Assembly (NCBI RefSeq): GCF_963082655.1
Contig: NC_081554.1
Span: forward strand, 60,083,933-60,147,932
Source of the DNA: Stomoxys calcitrans
Lineage: Eukaryota; Arthropoda; Insecta; Diptera; Muscidae
Reading direction: 5' to 3'
Length of the DNA stretch: 64,000 nucleotides
The notes below the pieces were generated by a model that saw nothing but the letters and a program-made list of their open reading frames with translations, searched no databases and was not told the origin of the DNA. A program made the translations under genes and the position numbers. Positions 1-11,190 of the stretch are shown piece by piece (position 1 is the stretch's first letter; each line of letters begins with the position of its first letter).

Positions 1-215
1 GGCCCATCTTCAAGAAGGATAACGAGCGGCCTTACACAACTCACTGTCCTAAATTTCAGCGAAATTGGACAAAAAATGCGCTTTTTATGGGCCCTAGACC
101 TTAAATCGGAGATCGGACTATATGGCAGTTATACCCAAATCTGTATCGATCTGGGCCAAACTGAAGAAGGATGTCGGTTGGCCAAACACCGACATCTGGT
201 GGGTATAAAAATAAA
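1..215 (+). repeat. 3' end of a family A-type interspersed repeat
   Basis: The left edge holds the phrases that define the ~150-bp-unit repeats elsewhere in the window: aaatcggagatcgg, tatggcagttata, and a closing tggtgggtataaaa. The same order is seen at 2735-4386 and 35053-36130. The piece is cut by the window start. No coding potential is evident; a tRNA-derived SINE follows almost immediately. Confidence 0.7.
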
Positions 216-221
216 AAGTGG

Positions 222-403
222 AAATGAATCCGCTCAATGATAAGGGGCCTCCTCTTTGGGGAGAAGTTTTAATAGACATTGTAGTTTACAAATGTCGCCA
301 GCATTAGGAGGGCATAACCAACCATGTAAAATGTCAGGTTTTGAACCCAATCGTTTAACGTCATCGGTAGACATGTTAATCTCTGCGCTACGGCGCCCTC
401 CAA
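222..403 (-). mobile_element. tRNA-derived SINE, copy 1
   Basis: Read on the minus strand, the element starts at about 403 with a pol III A-box-like TAGCGCAGAGATTAAC and has a B-box-like GGTTCAAAACC about 35 bp later (near 339-351). A conserved body follows (CTTCTCCCCAAAGAGGAGG, then CTTATCATTGAGC). Copies at 11866, 12491, 28698, 39572 and 42859 share the A box, B box and body in the same order. The family is inferred to be tRNA-derived and mobilised by a LINE; I cannot name it. This copy is diverged and lacks the distal 3' part. Confidence 0.8.
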
Positions 404-734
404 GTTCATTTTTGCATATATTTTTATACTTTACTTGTTTTAGGTACAAATTAAACTAGAACTAAGTAAAAACATTTTTTACTTGCAAAAATATATTTTT
501 TTCTTTCCACTTTCATAAGAAATAAAACTGTTCATCATTTTGAATTTGTATATTTTTGAAAAGCCATATTTGCTAGCCGTCCCAATAGTCATTGACTAGT
601 GCAATGCGTGGTAGATGGTATTTTTATAAGATTCCGCCCTGTTTTGGCCGAGTTTCTATACATACGGTTAGGTGAGGTTGAAAAGAAGATGCGGATATTG
701 ATTCGCCCCATGCCACTATGGACTTACACCTAAG

Positions 735-960
735 CCAGTAATCGGCTTAGGTGTTGGGCGTAGGAACTCCGTGCTGCTTACAAAATCCCTAATTTTTTTC
801 CATACCACTCTTCTAAGTTGGTTCATATCTGGTATTGTATCCCCACCTAAGTGCCGGTGTCTGTTAGCTGCGAAAGTCAGGCAATGACATATGAAATGCT
901 ACAACGTCTAATCATCTTTCCCGCATGCCCTAAACATGATAACACTTGCCGCACCGATTT
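735..960 (-). pseudogene. C-terminal zinc-knuckle segment of LINE-A copy 1
   Basis: The minus strand reads FRACGKDD, then FICHC, and GGDTIPDMNQL, matching CRACGEDDETLEHFLCHCP at 8465-8647. The Cys/His spacing is that of the C-terminal knuckle after RNase H in I/LOA-type LINEs, a putative RNA or DNA contact. Here the first Cys is lost and there are in-frame stops, so it is a relic. Confidence 0.75.
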
Positions 961-1149
961 TGCATAAGTGAGTTCGTAGTCCTGTGTGTCCTGTTATGAT
1001 ATCGAAAGCCTTACAGACCTCCTGTTTGCTTTTTTCAGTAATAGCCTCGTCTTCTCACGACCCATATCTCCCCAACCGTTTCGCTGTTCTACAGTGTCAT
1101 ATGCGCGTACGTAGCCCACGCTCTTAACTCTGACTGCGTCGATCCGAAA

Positions 1150-1420
1150 GACTTCATGTTAACCAAGCGTGTTGACGGCAGTCCTCTGGCCTTCACCGCG
1201 TTTTTCATTTCCCCTTACTGCACAATGGGTCGACGCCCAAACAATGCGGATCGTGTTATTATCAGAGAAGGCGTTAATCTCCTTCTTACACTCCAAGACT
1301 GTTCGTGACTTTACCGATGTGGTTGTTATTGCCCTTATGGCTAATTTACTGTCCACAAAGATGTTCACACTCGACGTCCTCGCGTTGCCCCACACCACCT
1401 CACGCATTCCGTGATCGCCC
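1150..1420 (-). pseudogene. RNase H domain of LINE-A copy 1
   Basis: The open minus-strand stretch contains VNIFVDSKLAIRAI and RTVLECKKEINAFSD, followed by a decayed VWASTHCAVRGNEKRGE. In the better-preserved copy at 55576-55959 this last part reads VWVPGHNGARGNERADDLAV. The DSK and the H/N/D signature are typical of retroelement RNase H. Here the conserved PGH is mutated (ASTHC), so the domain is dead. Confidence 0.85.
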
Positions 1421-1629
1421 GGATCTCCGCATGCAGGAGCGTATTATGGTCAGGCAGTCTAAAACAGATCTCAGTTCCTGGGTTCTAAATGTAGACCCCC
1501 AGGCCTACTCTGCTCTCTAGCTTTGATTCATCCGTGTAACATGATCTTCCAGATGACAATACTAGGGTTCCATCAATCCAAGACTGTGCCGCTGGCAGCA
1601 GTGCCTCGCGCTCAACCTCAAGTGTTGTC

Positions 1630-2660
1630 TCAGGTATCCGATCGGAAATATCTTTTCTCTTTCATTCCTTCCAGGTTTCCTATCGTCGCCTCGATTATAC
1701 CGCGATGGTATGATCTGCTCCTATCCTCTATTCGTTCTCCCACCGCCTTCAGTCTCATAGCCGCGAGGGCTGCCTCACACCTAATCTGTATGTCTATTAG
1801 TCGGATATCTAGAATAATGTCCAGTGCCCTAGTGAGCGTGGTCCTCATCGCTCCGCCTATGCTTAGACAACATGTTCTCGAAACCTGTTGTATGGTCCTT
1901 ATGTTGCACTTTTTCTCCATAGCAGTCCAACAAACGACTGAAACGTAACTAAGTACTGGTCTAATCACGCTCCAGAGCCAGAGGACTATCCTCGGATTCA
2001 GGTCCCATTTCGAGCCTACGGTCCGTCTACATAGTGCCCAACATCTGTGAGCCTCCTGAATATGATACTTCCAATTCAGTTTCCTGTCCAAGATCACTCC
2101 TAAGTATTTGACCTTGTCAGATATCGAAATCGTTGAGGAAACGTAATGCATTAAATTGGCCCATCTTTGTCTTCCTCGTGATTTCTGTCATTTCTAGATT
2201 AACATGGAGACCCCTAGGTCTAGCCCAGTAGTATGCCATCTGTAGGACCCTTTCTGCCCTTCTGCATAGCTCGTTCGGATCCTTACCTCTTAGAAGTATT
2301 ATAACATCGTCTGCGTAGCGGCTTAGACGGCTTCAAATCCCTCCTCAGTCAGCATCCGTAATAGGTCATTTATGTTGGTCACGTATAGGAGTGATGATAA
2401 AGTGCCTACTTGTGGCGTGTCTTCTACCACTTTCTCCACCTGTTCCGTAGCATATGATTTATTCAGTCTCTAAGGACCGGGCCCACCCGACACTAGTCTA
2501 AGGATTGGATCAGTTTGTCGGTCTGTACATAGTTCAAAACCCTCTCAACATCAATGCATACCGCTAGTGTGTACATCTTGGCATCGAAGGATTCTTCTAT
2601 TTTATGCACAACCTCGTGTTGTCTCTGTCCAGCAATTCGCTGGATGTCCTACTCTTTCTA
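1630..2660 (-). pseudogene. reverse transcriptase domain of LINE-A copy 1
   Basis: The minus strand reads a motif A-like AVCIDVE near 2550 and a catalytic YADDV at about 2306-2321. From 2151 to 1630 there is an open 173-codon stretch covering the region after the catalytic loop: SDKVKYLGVILDRKLNW, then the thumb with VIRPVLSY and RTTLTRALDIILDI. Known role: target-primed reverse transcription of the LINE RNA. The fingers and the upstream endonuclease are missing (5' truncation), and the segment 2151-2660 has frame breaks, so no active enzyme is expected. Confidence 0.88.
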
Positions 2661-2734
2661 TGCTTTAAGTTTATATTTAACTTGTATGAAGTACATAGTG
2701 ATCTAGAACTAAGTTAAGCCATATTTAAGTTTTT

Positions 2735-4386
2735 AAACAAGTAAAAGCGTGGCAAGTTCGTCCGGGCCGAATCTTTGGAGCCCACCACCATAGGTTCTGC
2801 TACGTTTGAGCCCCATATTGTCATGGCGGGTAAATATTTTTTTTTTTGCTGTTGCAGGGTATGTCCCCTATGAATGCATTGCATTGCGTTGGCTAATGGA
2901 AATTAGAAATTGGAGAGGGCAAAATAATGTAGTGTTGACATTTGTCTTAAATCTCTGATTGTCGTAGTGGGTGGGAAAAACATAAGCCGGAATGTTCAAG
3001 GGAGGCTATATATGGTAATAGACCGATTTGGACCGAGGAAAAAATCGCGGCCTGTAATGGTTTAAGAAGCCAAATCGGGAGATCGGTTTACATGGGAGCT
3101 ATATCAGGTTCTTGATCGATATAAACCGTACAGTTGTTGGAAGTCATAACAGAACACCGCATGCAAAATTTCAGGCAAATCGGACAAAATTGCGGCTTTC
3201 AAGGATCAAGAATTGAAATCGGGAGATCGGTTAATATGGGAGCAATATAAGGTTCTTGAACGATTCGGACCGAACTTGACACAGTTGTTGGAAGTCAAAA
3301 AAGAACATCATGTTCACATCGGATGAAAATTCAGTACGGTCTAAATTCTTAACCGATTTAAACCGTACTGGGTACAGTTGTTGGAAGTCAAAACAGAACT
3401 CCATGTGTAAAATGTGAGCCAAATCGAACAAAAATTGCGGCTTCAGTGGCTCAAGAAGTTAAATCGGGAGATCAGTTTATATGGGAGCTATATCAGGTTC
3501 TTGACCGATTTAGACCGTACTTGGCACAGTTATTGGAAATCATAACAGATTACGGCATGCAAAATTTCAGACAAATTGGATAAAAATTGCTTCCAGGGGC
3601 TTAAGAAGTTAAATCGGGAGATCGGTTCATATGGGAGCTATATCAGGTTCTTAAACGATTTGGACCGAACTTGACACAGTTGTTGAAAGTCATAACAGAA
3701 CACCGCATGTAAAATTTCAGGAAATCGGACAAAAATTGCGGCTTGTAAGGGCTCAAGAAGTCAAATTCGGAGATCGGTTTATATGGGAGCTATATCAGGT
3801 TCTTAACCGGTTTGGAACGTACTTGGCACAGTGGTCGGAAGTCATAATAGAACACCATGTGAAAAATTTCAGCCAAATCGCACAAAAATTGCGGCTTCCA
3901 GAGGCTCAACAATTCAAATCAAGAGAATGGTAAATATGGGAGCTATATCTAAATCTAAACCGATATGGCCCGTTTGTAATCCCCAACGACCTACAACAAT
4001 ATTAAGTATCTGTGCAAAATTTCAAGCGGCTAGCTTTACGCGTTCGGCCGCTATCGAGAATTGCGGCTTCCAGAGGCTCAAGAAGTAAATTCGGGAGATT
4101 GGTCTATATGAGAGCTATATCTAAATCTAAACCGATATGGCCCGTTTATAATCCCCAACAACTCACTTCCATATTAAGTATCGGTGCAAAATTTCAAGCG
4201 GCTAGCTTTGCGCGTTCGACCGCTATTGTGATTTCGACAGTCGGACGGACATGGCTAGTTTGACTCAGAATGTAGAGAGGATCAAGAATATATATACTTT
4301 GTGGGGTCCTAGATCAATATTTCGAGGTGTTACAAATGGAAGGACTAGATTAGTATACCCCCATCCTATGGTGGGAGATAAAAAAA
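2735..4386 (+). repeat. Family A interspersed element with ~150-bp tandem units
   Basis: The element begins with aaacaagtaaaagcgtggca and a gccgggccgaatctt-like phrase near 2740-2780. It contains about eight diverged units of ~150 bp, anchored by gggagatcggtttatatggg at about 3077, 3221, 3466, 3616, 3769, 3921 and 4092. It closes with cccatcctatggtggg at 4360-4376. The opening cccaccaccatagg (near 2789) is close to the reverse complement of the ending cctatggtggg, so the element has near-terminal inverted repeats. The short ORFs inside are shadows of the repeat unit. Confidence 0.85.
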
Positions 4387-4611
4387 ATTGTTGAACTAAA
4401 ACTTAACAAATAATTCTTAAGAGCTTTACGATGTTGAGTATTGTCTTCTTAGTTCATTTTAAGTTCAAAATTGTTATGGTTGGAATTTTTTTTTTTAAAC
4501 TTTATTTCCTAAAATTTTTTAGTTTGTTATACACCATTTTTTATTTTGCTCCTCCATCTTTCTTTCTTTTTCGAAGATTTCTTCAAATTTTCCAACATTT
4601 TGTATATTTAT
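4387..4611. other. AT-rich spacer
   Basis: T-rich sequence between two interspersed repeats. The short ORFs here are low-complexity and I see no motif. Confidence 0.5.
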
Positions 4612-5742
4612 AGTCCACACCTCTACTGTGGTACATGGTATTATAACTTAGTGAATTTGTTTGTAACACCCAGAAAGAAAAGAGAGATAGACCCATTGAT
4701 AAGTATACCAATCGAATCAGGATCATTTTAAGATTCGATTTAGCTGTATCCATCTGTCTGTCTGTGTGTCTGTCCATGTTAATTTGTGTACAAGGTACAT
4801 GTCGCAATTTTGAATTCATCGTCTTTTACGTTGGCACAAGCATTTTCTTGGGCCTGGAGACAAAGCCTGAAATTGAAATTGAAAACATCGGTTTAGATTT
4901 GGATATAGCCTCCATATATATGTTCGTCCGATTTGGACTTGTATTGCAATAAGTAATTCATTTGTTAACCGATTCTCACGGAATTTTGCACAAGGGACTC
5001 TCTTATAAGTCTCGACATAATTGTTGAATTTCATAGAAATCGATACAGATTTAGATATAGCTCCCATATATATGTTCTTTTGATTTGGACTAGTATTGCA
5101 ATAAATGAGTCATTTGTTAACCGATTTACAAAAGGCAAAAAGGATTCCCTTATGACTCCCGGTATTGCTATTGAATTTCATAGAAATCAGTTCAGATTTA
5201 GATTTAGCTCCCATATATATTTTCGTCCGATTTTGAATAATACTCAATAACTAAGTAATTTATTAACCGATCTTCATAAAATTTGGCACGAAGATTTTTC
5301 TTATAACTCTTCTGATGACTGATGAATTCATGGAAATTTGTTCAGTTTAATTTGTCCCGATTTACAATTTAAAGCCTTCGCAAACGCATTTACCAATCAA
5401 TCTTCTCAAAAATTTGCACAACGGTTTACTCTACAATATGTACGGATTTTGATCAAATTTAAGCAAAATTTCAATTCGACGATTTAGTCTGCATATCCAA
5501 TGTGGTCTGGGTCATCTTCTGATGACTGATGAATTCATGGAAATTTGTTTAGATATATCTCCCGATTTTCAATTTTAAGGCCTTAGTTAACGCATTTATC
5601 AATCGATCTTCTCAAAAATTTGCACAACGGTTTGCTCTACAATATGTACGGATTTTGATCAAATCTAGGCAAATTTTCAAAATTTCAAATTTTCATTTCG
5701 ACGATTTAGGGGGTATTAAAGCCCTTCCTTACTTGTTTTGTT
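4612..5742 (-). repeat. Family E interspersed element
   Basis: In minus orientation this is the same family as 57590-58985. The left edge has ctactgtggtacatggtatt and tgtttgtaacacccagaaag, and the right edge has ttactlike acttgttttg at about 5730-5742. Internal units carry the phrase agctcccatatatat about every 160 bp. The last 400 bp include a 207-bp tandem duplication (tctgatgactgatgaattca at 5311 and at 5518). No gene is seen. Confidence 0.8.
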
Positions 5743-7365
5743 TTCGAAAAGCTCACATTTGGCTAATCTTTTCAACCATTGTATACTACTACTGGTCATT
5801 CGTTAGCAGTTCCATTAGTCATTCAGAGTTGTTAGAACAAGTATTTTTTTTTATTACTATTTCCTCGAGTGTAATCAAAAACGTTCTATAAATAAATCAA
5901 AATAGTGAACACTATACCTTACCACAAAATTATATATACTGCGATTACTATATACTCAAATTCACATACTCCTAAGTATACAGTTATAATCATTTCGAAA
6001 GTTGTCATAAATAGTCTATTTAGATCCAAATACCATTTTTTAGGTTTGCTGCTTGTTAAGCTCTCTAAAGACATTCAAATATTTGAAATGTATGAGATTT
6101 GCTTGGTAATTGAGTAGAGTGACAAGTGATTGACATTTCTGGTTTCAATGAAAACGTTTGCCGTGTGGTTTCACTTTTTTTTGCTGGTTTTGTTTTAATA
6201 TCGAATTGTAAAATTTGTGTGGTAGTCAACAGAAATGTAGCATAAAAAAAAACGTGGAAACCTCACTTGAAATGTATAATAATAATAATTATAAAATAAC
6301 ATATAATTCGTTAGCAAAAAAATAAATACAAAAATTAATTTTAATGATAGCTATCTATGATATAGGGAGGGAGTTCTCTATTGTTGTGGTGCCAATGGTG
6401 ATGGGTTTGATGTGTGTTTGATGATTTTTTTTCTATAAAATTTTAACCTTGATGATAAAATGAACCTCGTTCTTTGGTGCCCATAGACAGCAATTCACAG
6501 CAAGTTATTGTATCTCAATTTTGGCAATCATTAACCTTTTAGAAAATTGCAAAAAAAAAAAATAATCAGAAACATGTAGAGCTAACAAGGTCATTTGCTG
6601 GGGGCACACAAAAAAAATTATATAGAGCTCACCCTGTTATTTGGCGAAATGAAACAGCGTGGCATTAACAACACTGTTAAACACAAAACAATTTTCTAAA
6701 CCAATATCTATACAACTTCCTTCCTCCTTCTCTTGTTAGACAAATTTTATAGTGTGGATGTTTGTCTTGTTTTTTCGGGTTTTTTCGTTATAGTTCAATG
6801 GGTAATTAATATAAGTCAACACAAACATTAATCTTTCAACTTTTTATTTTTGCCTTCGTCGCGAAAATTCCGAAACGACCCAAATAAACAAATAGAAAAA
6901 AAATATTCGAAACCATATCGTACAAGTTTTGGAAAAAAAAAAACTGCTGGGTTTTGCTCTTTTTGACTTGAATGATAATTTAAACTGCTCGCAATAGCCT
7001 TGAAGAAGTTCATTGTGCTTTAAGGCCTGGAGTAAGAGAAGCAAAAAAAATACAATTGAAATGATAAAATGCAGTTTAAACCTAAATAATTTCACTTTAA
7101 AAGTGCAATACTGGAAGCTTTAGAAAGATTTGGAAAGGGTATGGTGAACTCATTTTGTTTGTTAAGCCAATATACGCTCCAAAGGGAATGAATGAATTGT
7201 AATTCTCAGTAGCAGGGTTACTACAAAATGCGAAACATAGGCACGCGAACAACATGCGTATAATTCAAAACACTCGGAAAACAATATTCATCATCCAAAA
7301 CGAATAATGCTATAATGCCATAAAATTATGTGGTATGATAGGAAATGTTTGTATCAATGGGGAAT
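5743..7365. other. AT-rich region without recognised gene
   Basis: I read both strands and saw no domain, tRNA or repeat shared with the rest of the window. The ORFs are short and rich in Phe, Lys and Ile, as expected from AT-rich noncoding DNA. Homopolymer A and T runs and an AATAAT run near 6280 are the only structure. Confidence 0.5.
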
Positions 7366-7512
7366 GGGCTTAAGAAGTCAATTTACGTGCCTAATATGGT
7401 CAGAATCGGTCCATAATCTGATATAGCTCCCATGCTAACCGATCTCTCCATTATACTTTTTAAGTCCTTCTAGGGCGCAATTCTTGTCCGATTTGGTTGA
7501 AATTTTGCACAA
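7366..7512 (-). repeat. Fragment of ~150-bp-unit interspersed repeat
   Basis: It contains gatatagctcccatgctaac and cgcaattcttgtccgatttg, which are the reverse complement of unit phrases in families A and B. Both ends are truncated. Confidence 0.7.
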
Positions 7513-7745
7513 TGGGATCTACTGTGTCTTCTCCTCGCAATTGCCGGATATTTAATGATACTCCATTAAATATCCTGCAGAAGTCCGCCACTCGTTGTGT
7601 CCAGTGCAACTTAAAAGAACTGTTGTTGCAAAGACCAGTCAGGACTTTTATCAGTTGCTCGGGGTAATGCTCTCTCCGCCACAGGATAAGTAACGTCTTG
7701 TTTGGCGAAATCCTCGGACACAGGGTCAACCAACAGCATTAGCCC
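7513..7745. other. Unclassified segment with a 12-bp hairpin
   Basis: A short minus-strand ORF (7460-7729) runs through this segment but continues into the repeat next door and matches nothing I recognise. Perfect 12-bp inverted arms lie at 7546-7557 (ggatatttaatg) and 7564-7575, with a 6-bp loop. It may be a transposon scar; function unknown. Confidence 0.35.
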
Positions 7746-7795
7746 ATGTCATATCGTAGTTATCGTAGAAAGCGATTTGCACACTGAGTACGAAC

Positions 7796-7960
7796 ACTCA
7801 ACGAAATTTTTTATTCAAAATAGCAAACAAGCTTGCTTAGACAACAGTTTTTGTTGGCTGAAAATGCGAAGGCACATATGACCGATGTTTTAGCTAACAT
7901 ACGTCGGTTGATTGAGAAAACATTTCGATTTGCTATTTTAACTAACAAAATCTTCCGTTT
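7796..7960 (+). repeat. CACTCAAC-type repeat fragment
   Basis: It starts with cactcaacgaaattttttat, which matches the reverse complement of the right end of the 44022-44650 element, and continues with tttgttggctgaaaatgcg. It is a single-ended fragment of a TIR-like family; function unknown. Confidence 0.5.
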
Positions 7961-8235
7961 CAATACAAAGTCTTCTAAAACAATTGAACATTTCTTTAAT
8001 TTTAATTTATTTTAATTTTTATTTTACCCTTTTCTATTCCATTTTATCTCACCTCGTAGCAAATCCACCATAAATTGAGCAGTCGATATTTTCAGCAAAC
8101 AACAGACTTTTCAGCAGGCAGCCTGCTTGCCAGAAATTGCAATCAGCAGGATTTGTTTTATGAGAGTAACGTACCATTCATTAGTGGACAGCTCGACGGT
8201 CGCCTCCAAAAAAAGGAACAAAATTAGCCGCGGTT

Positions 8236-8382
8236 TTTATGCCCTACACCACTACTGCGGTACAGGGTATTATAAATTAGTGCATTTGTTTGTAACACCC
8301 AGATAGAAGAGAGATAGACCCATTGATAAGTATACCGATCGACTCAGAAACACTTTGATTCGAATTAGTCTGTCCATGAGGA
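8236..8382 (-). repeat. Family E element, left part
   Basis: It carries the family E end phrases ctactgcggtacagggtatt, tgtttgtaacacccagatag and gacccattgataagtatacc. The family E sequence is interrupted at about 8383 by a LINE-A tail and continues after 8776. Confidence 0.75.
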
Positions 8383-8775
8383 GGTCAGTATAGCTATTGG
8401 TATCATAACGGTACACATAGGACTACAAGCTCATTTATGTAAAATCGGTGGGACAAGTGATAGCATGTGTAGGGCATGCGGGGAAGATGATGAGACGTTG
8501 GAACATTTCCTTTGTCATTGCCCGGCTTTCGGGTCTAACAGATACCGGCACTTAGGTGGAGACACAATACCAGACATGAACCAACTTTGGAGAGTGGTAT
8601 TGAAAACAATTAAGGATTTCGTAAGTAGCACGGAATTCCTAACATAAAATTTCCTTTTTAGAGGTTACTTTATAGTTTTTAGAGCGCACAACAAGCCGAT
8701 TACTGGCTTAGGTGTATGTCCATAGTGGCATGGGGCGGACTAATATCTGCACCATCTTTTCAACCTAACCTAATT
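8383..8775 (+). mobile_element. LINE-A 3' end, severely 5'-truncated
   Basis: The sequence from ggtcagtatagctattggta onward matches the end of the LINE-A copy at 55895-56285. The plus-strand ORF 8465-8647 encodes the C-terminal zinc knuckle (CRACGEDDETLEHFLCHCP) and GGDTIPDMNQLWRVV up to a natural stop. It is followed by the family 3' UTR ending in caacctaacct. Of all copies in the window, this knuckle is the best preserved. It is inserted in a family E repeat. Confidence 0.88.
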
Positions 8776-8839
8776 TTTATGTCTTCTTTTATGACTTTCA
8801 ATATTGCTGCCGATTTGGGTTGAAATCGGTTCAGATTTA

Positions 8840-8879
<40 letters not shown>

Positions 8880-8950
8880 TGTCCGATTTTGACTAACAAC
8901 TTAGTCTGCACCTCCAATATGGTGCGCCCGACTTTGGCCCATGATTACTC
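8776..8950 (-). repeat. Family E element, right part, with (AT)n
   Basis: The repeat resumes after the LINE-A tail: gaaatcggttcagatttag, then an (AT)n microsatellite (about 8843-8875) where other copies read agctcccatatatat, then ttgtccgattttgac. The dinucleotide run has grown from the short TATATAT present in the family consensus. Confidence 0.72.
8843..8875. repeat. (AT)n microsatellite
   Basis: An uninterrupted AT dinucleotide run of about 33 bp inside a family E repeat unit. Confidence 0.95.
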
Positions 8951-10754
8951 GATTAACTTTTTGTAGACATGGTTAAAGACCATTTGAGCCATTACATGCG
9001 CTCTTTTAAAGAACAAAACACTTTGGGTTGTTGCCCTTGTCATACATAAGGTCAAAAATCGGCTTTTGGCATGGATTACATCAATGAAATGACAAGCTGT
9101 TATTTATTGCATATTGCTAAATGTCTGGTCTGCTGAATGAAAAGTTTGTGCTTAAAAAAATAAAGCAATTAAGGAAAAATAATTAATAATTCTTAAAATG
9201 ATGAGAAATTTATAAAATAAAATATTGACTTGCACATGTGTAGGGGACAAATCCTCTGTAGTGCAGGGATTAAAAAGTCATCACCCTCCCACATTTTCAA
9301 TACTATATGTTGACATTTCATTTTTTAAATATTTCATTTCCTAACTTAAGATTTATTTGCTTGTTTGCTCTTCGATCTGTTCACCTTAGGCAAATTTTAA
9401 GGAAATTATTAGTTAAATGCATACAAAATATTTTTTTTGTGGGGGTTATTAGTCGCTTCATTTAGATTTTCAAATGACACAAAGACTAAATTAAAAATAA
9501 TTTATGAATGTTTTAAAACTGTCTTGAAAATTGAATTATTGGTTTAGAAATATGAAATGATGAAAAATGGAAGATAAAAGCACAAACAACCATAGACTTT
9601 AGATATGAAAAAACCCAAAATGTCTATACGAAAATAAAGTTGTTTGTTTTTGAAATTTTTGAACATACACTCGAAGAAAAACAATGTCTATACAGATATG
9701 TATGTATGCATGCCATAAGTATGTTCATTTAAATAAAAATAAACACAAATGTTTTTCTATGCTAATCATAGCCAATTTTATAGGTAAATAAACACATAGA
9801 TATAGTCAGTCGTACAGACGTACTCGTAGTAGCATACAGGCAGACAGGCCCATGATGATAAGCCCACTTGAGTTGAAAGGTATGATGATGATTATTCATG
9901 CATATATTATAACCGTGTTTTCGTCTATATTTTTGTTTTTGTTTTTAATTTTATATTTTGTTTTCACCTTCACCTATCAAATGATAAATTAATGCATTTT
10001 TAAGCTTAAACAAATAATAATTTCAACAAAAACAGCACCATGATACAGTAAACAACAACATCATAGTATAACCAAAATAGAAGTAAAACCAAAAACAACC
10101 TCAACGTTAAACAGTCAATAATATAAAAATACAAAAATTTATTCTAATTTTGTGTGCCTTAATTTGTTTTAATCGGCGCCATTAATTTCGTATATATTTT
10201 TGCAGTATAATACAGTAAAACAGGTATATCTTCCTCTATCTCTTTTTTTCTCGCATTAGGCCTCCATTGAAAAGAACAAATGTTAATATATGATTTCAAA
10301 ATTTGATCAAATTATATAAGGATTATAAAAACATATGAGGTCGGGAGAAGTCTGAAATAATATCACGAACAGATTTGCACAACAAAACAAATTGAATAAC
10401 AAAGAAGAATTAAAAACAGCCAGCCGCACATAACAATAAATGATTTATTGTTTTTTTTATAGCAACAATAACACATTTGGGGTTTGCAAACAATAGGTAA
10501 TCATATTAAGATAAGGAATTTTTTAAACCGCCTTTACAAAATAACAAAGCTATAAGTGCCTAAGGATTATCACTTTATTGTGTTGCAATTAAACAAAAAC
10601 GAAAAGATTTCCCAGCAAAAAATGTTCATTAAATTGGAATCGTACTGTAGGGATAACCATAAAGCGTTAAGTTCAGCGCCACTTTTGTAATTGTATTAAG
10701 GAAGAATGTACCAATTCTAATGCGAGGATTATTCTAAGAAAATGTTTAACTCAT
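8951..10754. other. AT-rich region without recognised gene
   Basis: No protein domain, RNA gene or shared repeat was seen on either strand. The sequence is AT-rich with short A and T runs and many stop codons in all frames. Confidence 0.5.
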
Positions 10755-10782
10755 CGATCGGATTTCCGCGTGCAGGACTTCA

Positions 10783-10890
10783 AGGGTGATTTTTTATGAG
10801 CTATAGGAAGGTTTTTCAAAAAAAAACCCTTAAAATTCAGAAAATTGCATGAAATCTTTAATTGAATCGATAGCATGAAACATTTTATGA
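10783..10890 (-). mobile_element. 3' end of mariner-2 type transposon
   Basis: Read on the minus strand, it matches the 3' ends of the copies at 23740-23835 and 54890-54998: atcgattca, gatttcatgc, ttctgaattttaa, and a terminal cataaaaaatcaccctt. The plus strand begins at about 10783 with the family TIR aagggtgatttttt. The transposase region is gone. The adjoining 10891-11047 is unidentified and contains a short open minus-strand frame. Confidence 0.65.
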
Positions 10891-11190
10891 CAGTTAATTC
10901 TCCTTACTACACTACAGGACAATTTGTTGACACTCAACCTCCTGGCTTTGTCACCGCAACATCTGACACATTTCTTGATTACTAGGATCCGCAATATAGA
11001 CGCCTGGACCTGGTCTTCACTCTGGCTTTGAGGCATCCGTTTAGCAGTTGTCAATACCAGAGTTCTTTCCAATCAGTACTGCGCTGCTACTACCAGTGTG
11101 TCACACTCGGCTTCAAGTGCGGCCTCGCCTCATGTAATTAATACGTACTCTATTCCCATCCTGCCTTGTTTCCTATCGACGCTTCCATTA

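Larger units (their letters stand above)
664..2665 (-). mobile_element. LINE-A non-LTR retrotransposon, 5'-truncated copy 1
   Basis: On the minus strand this ~2 kb copy runs from the middle of the reverse transcriptase, through the YADD region and thumb, an RNase H domain and a C-terminal zinc-knuckle segment, to a 3' UTR ending in CCTAACC-type sequence near 664. The same 3' UTR (agccgattactggcttaggt) is found at 8640-8775 and 56180-56385 on the plus strand and at 47313 on the minus strand. RT plus RNase H with this sequence style suggests a LOA/I-like clade; that placement is inference. Frameshifts and stops make it non-functional. Confidence 0.9.

Noticed and set aside
1159..1520. Plus-strand ORFs over the LINE-A RNase H region
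   Set aside because: They are antisense shadows of the minus-strand RNase H frame.
4012..4263. ORFs across the ends of family A
   Set aside because: They repeat the same peptide phrase (AISKSKPIWPVYNPQ type) because of the tandem unit.
3000..4300. CRISPR-like regular repeats
   Set aside because: Units are ~150 bp, contiguous and diverged, with no short repeat/unique spacer structure; the DNA is eukaryotic.
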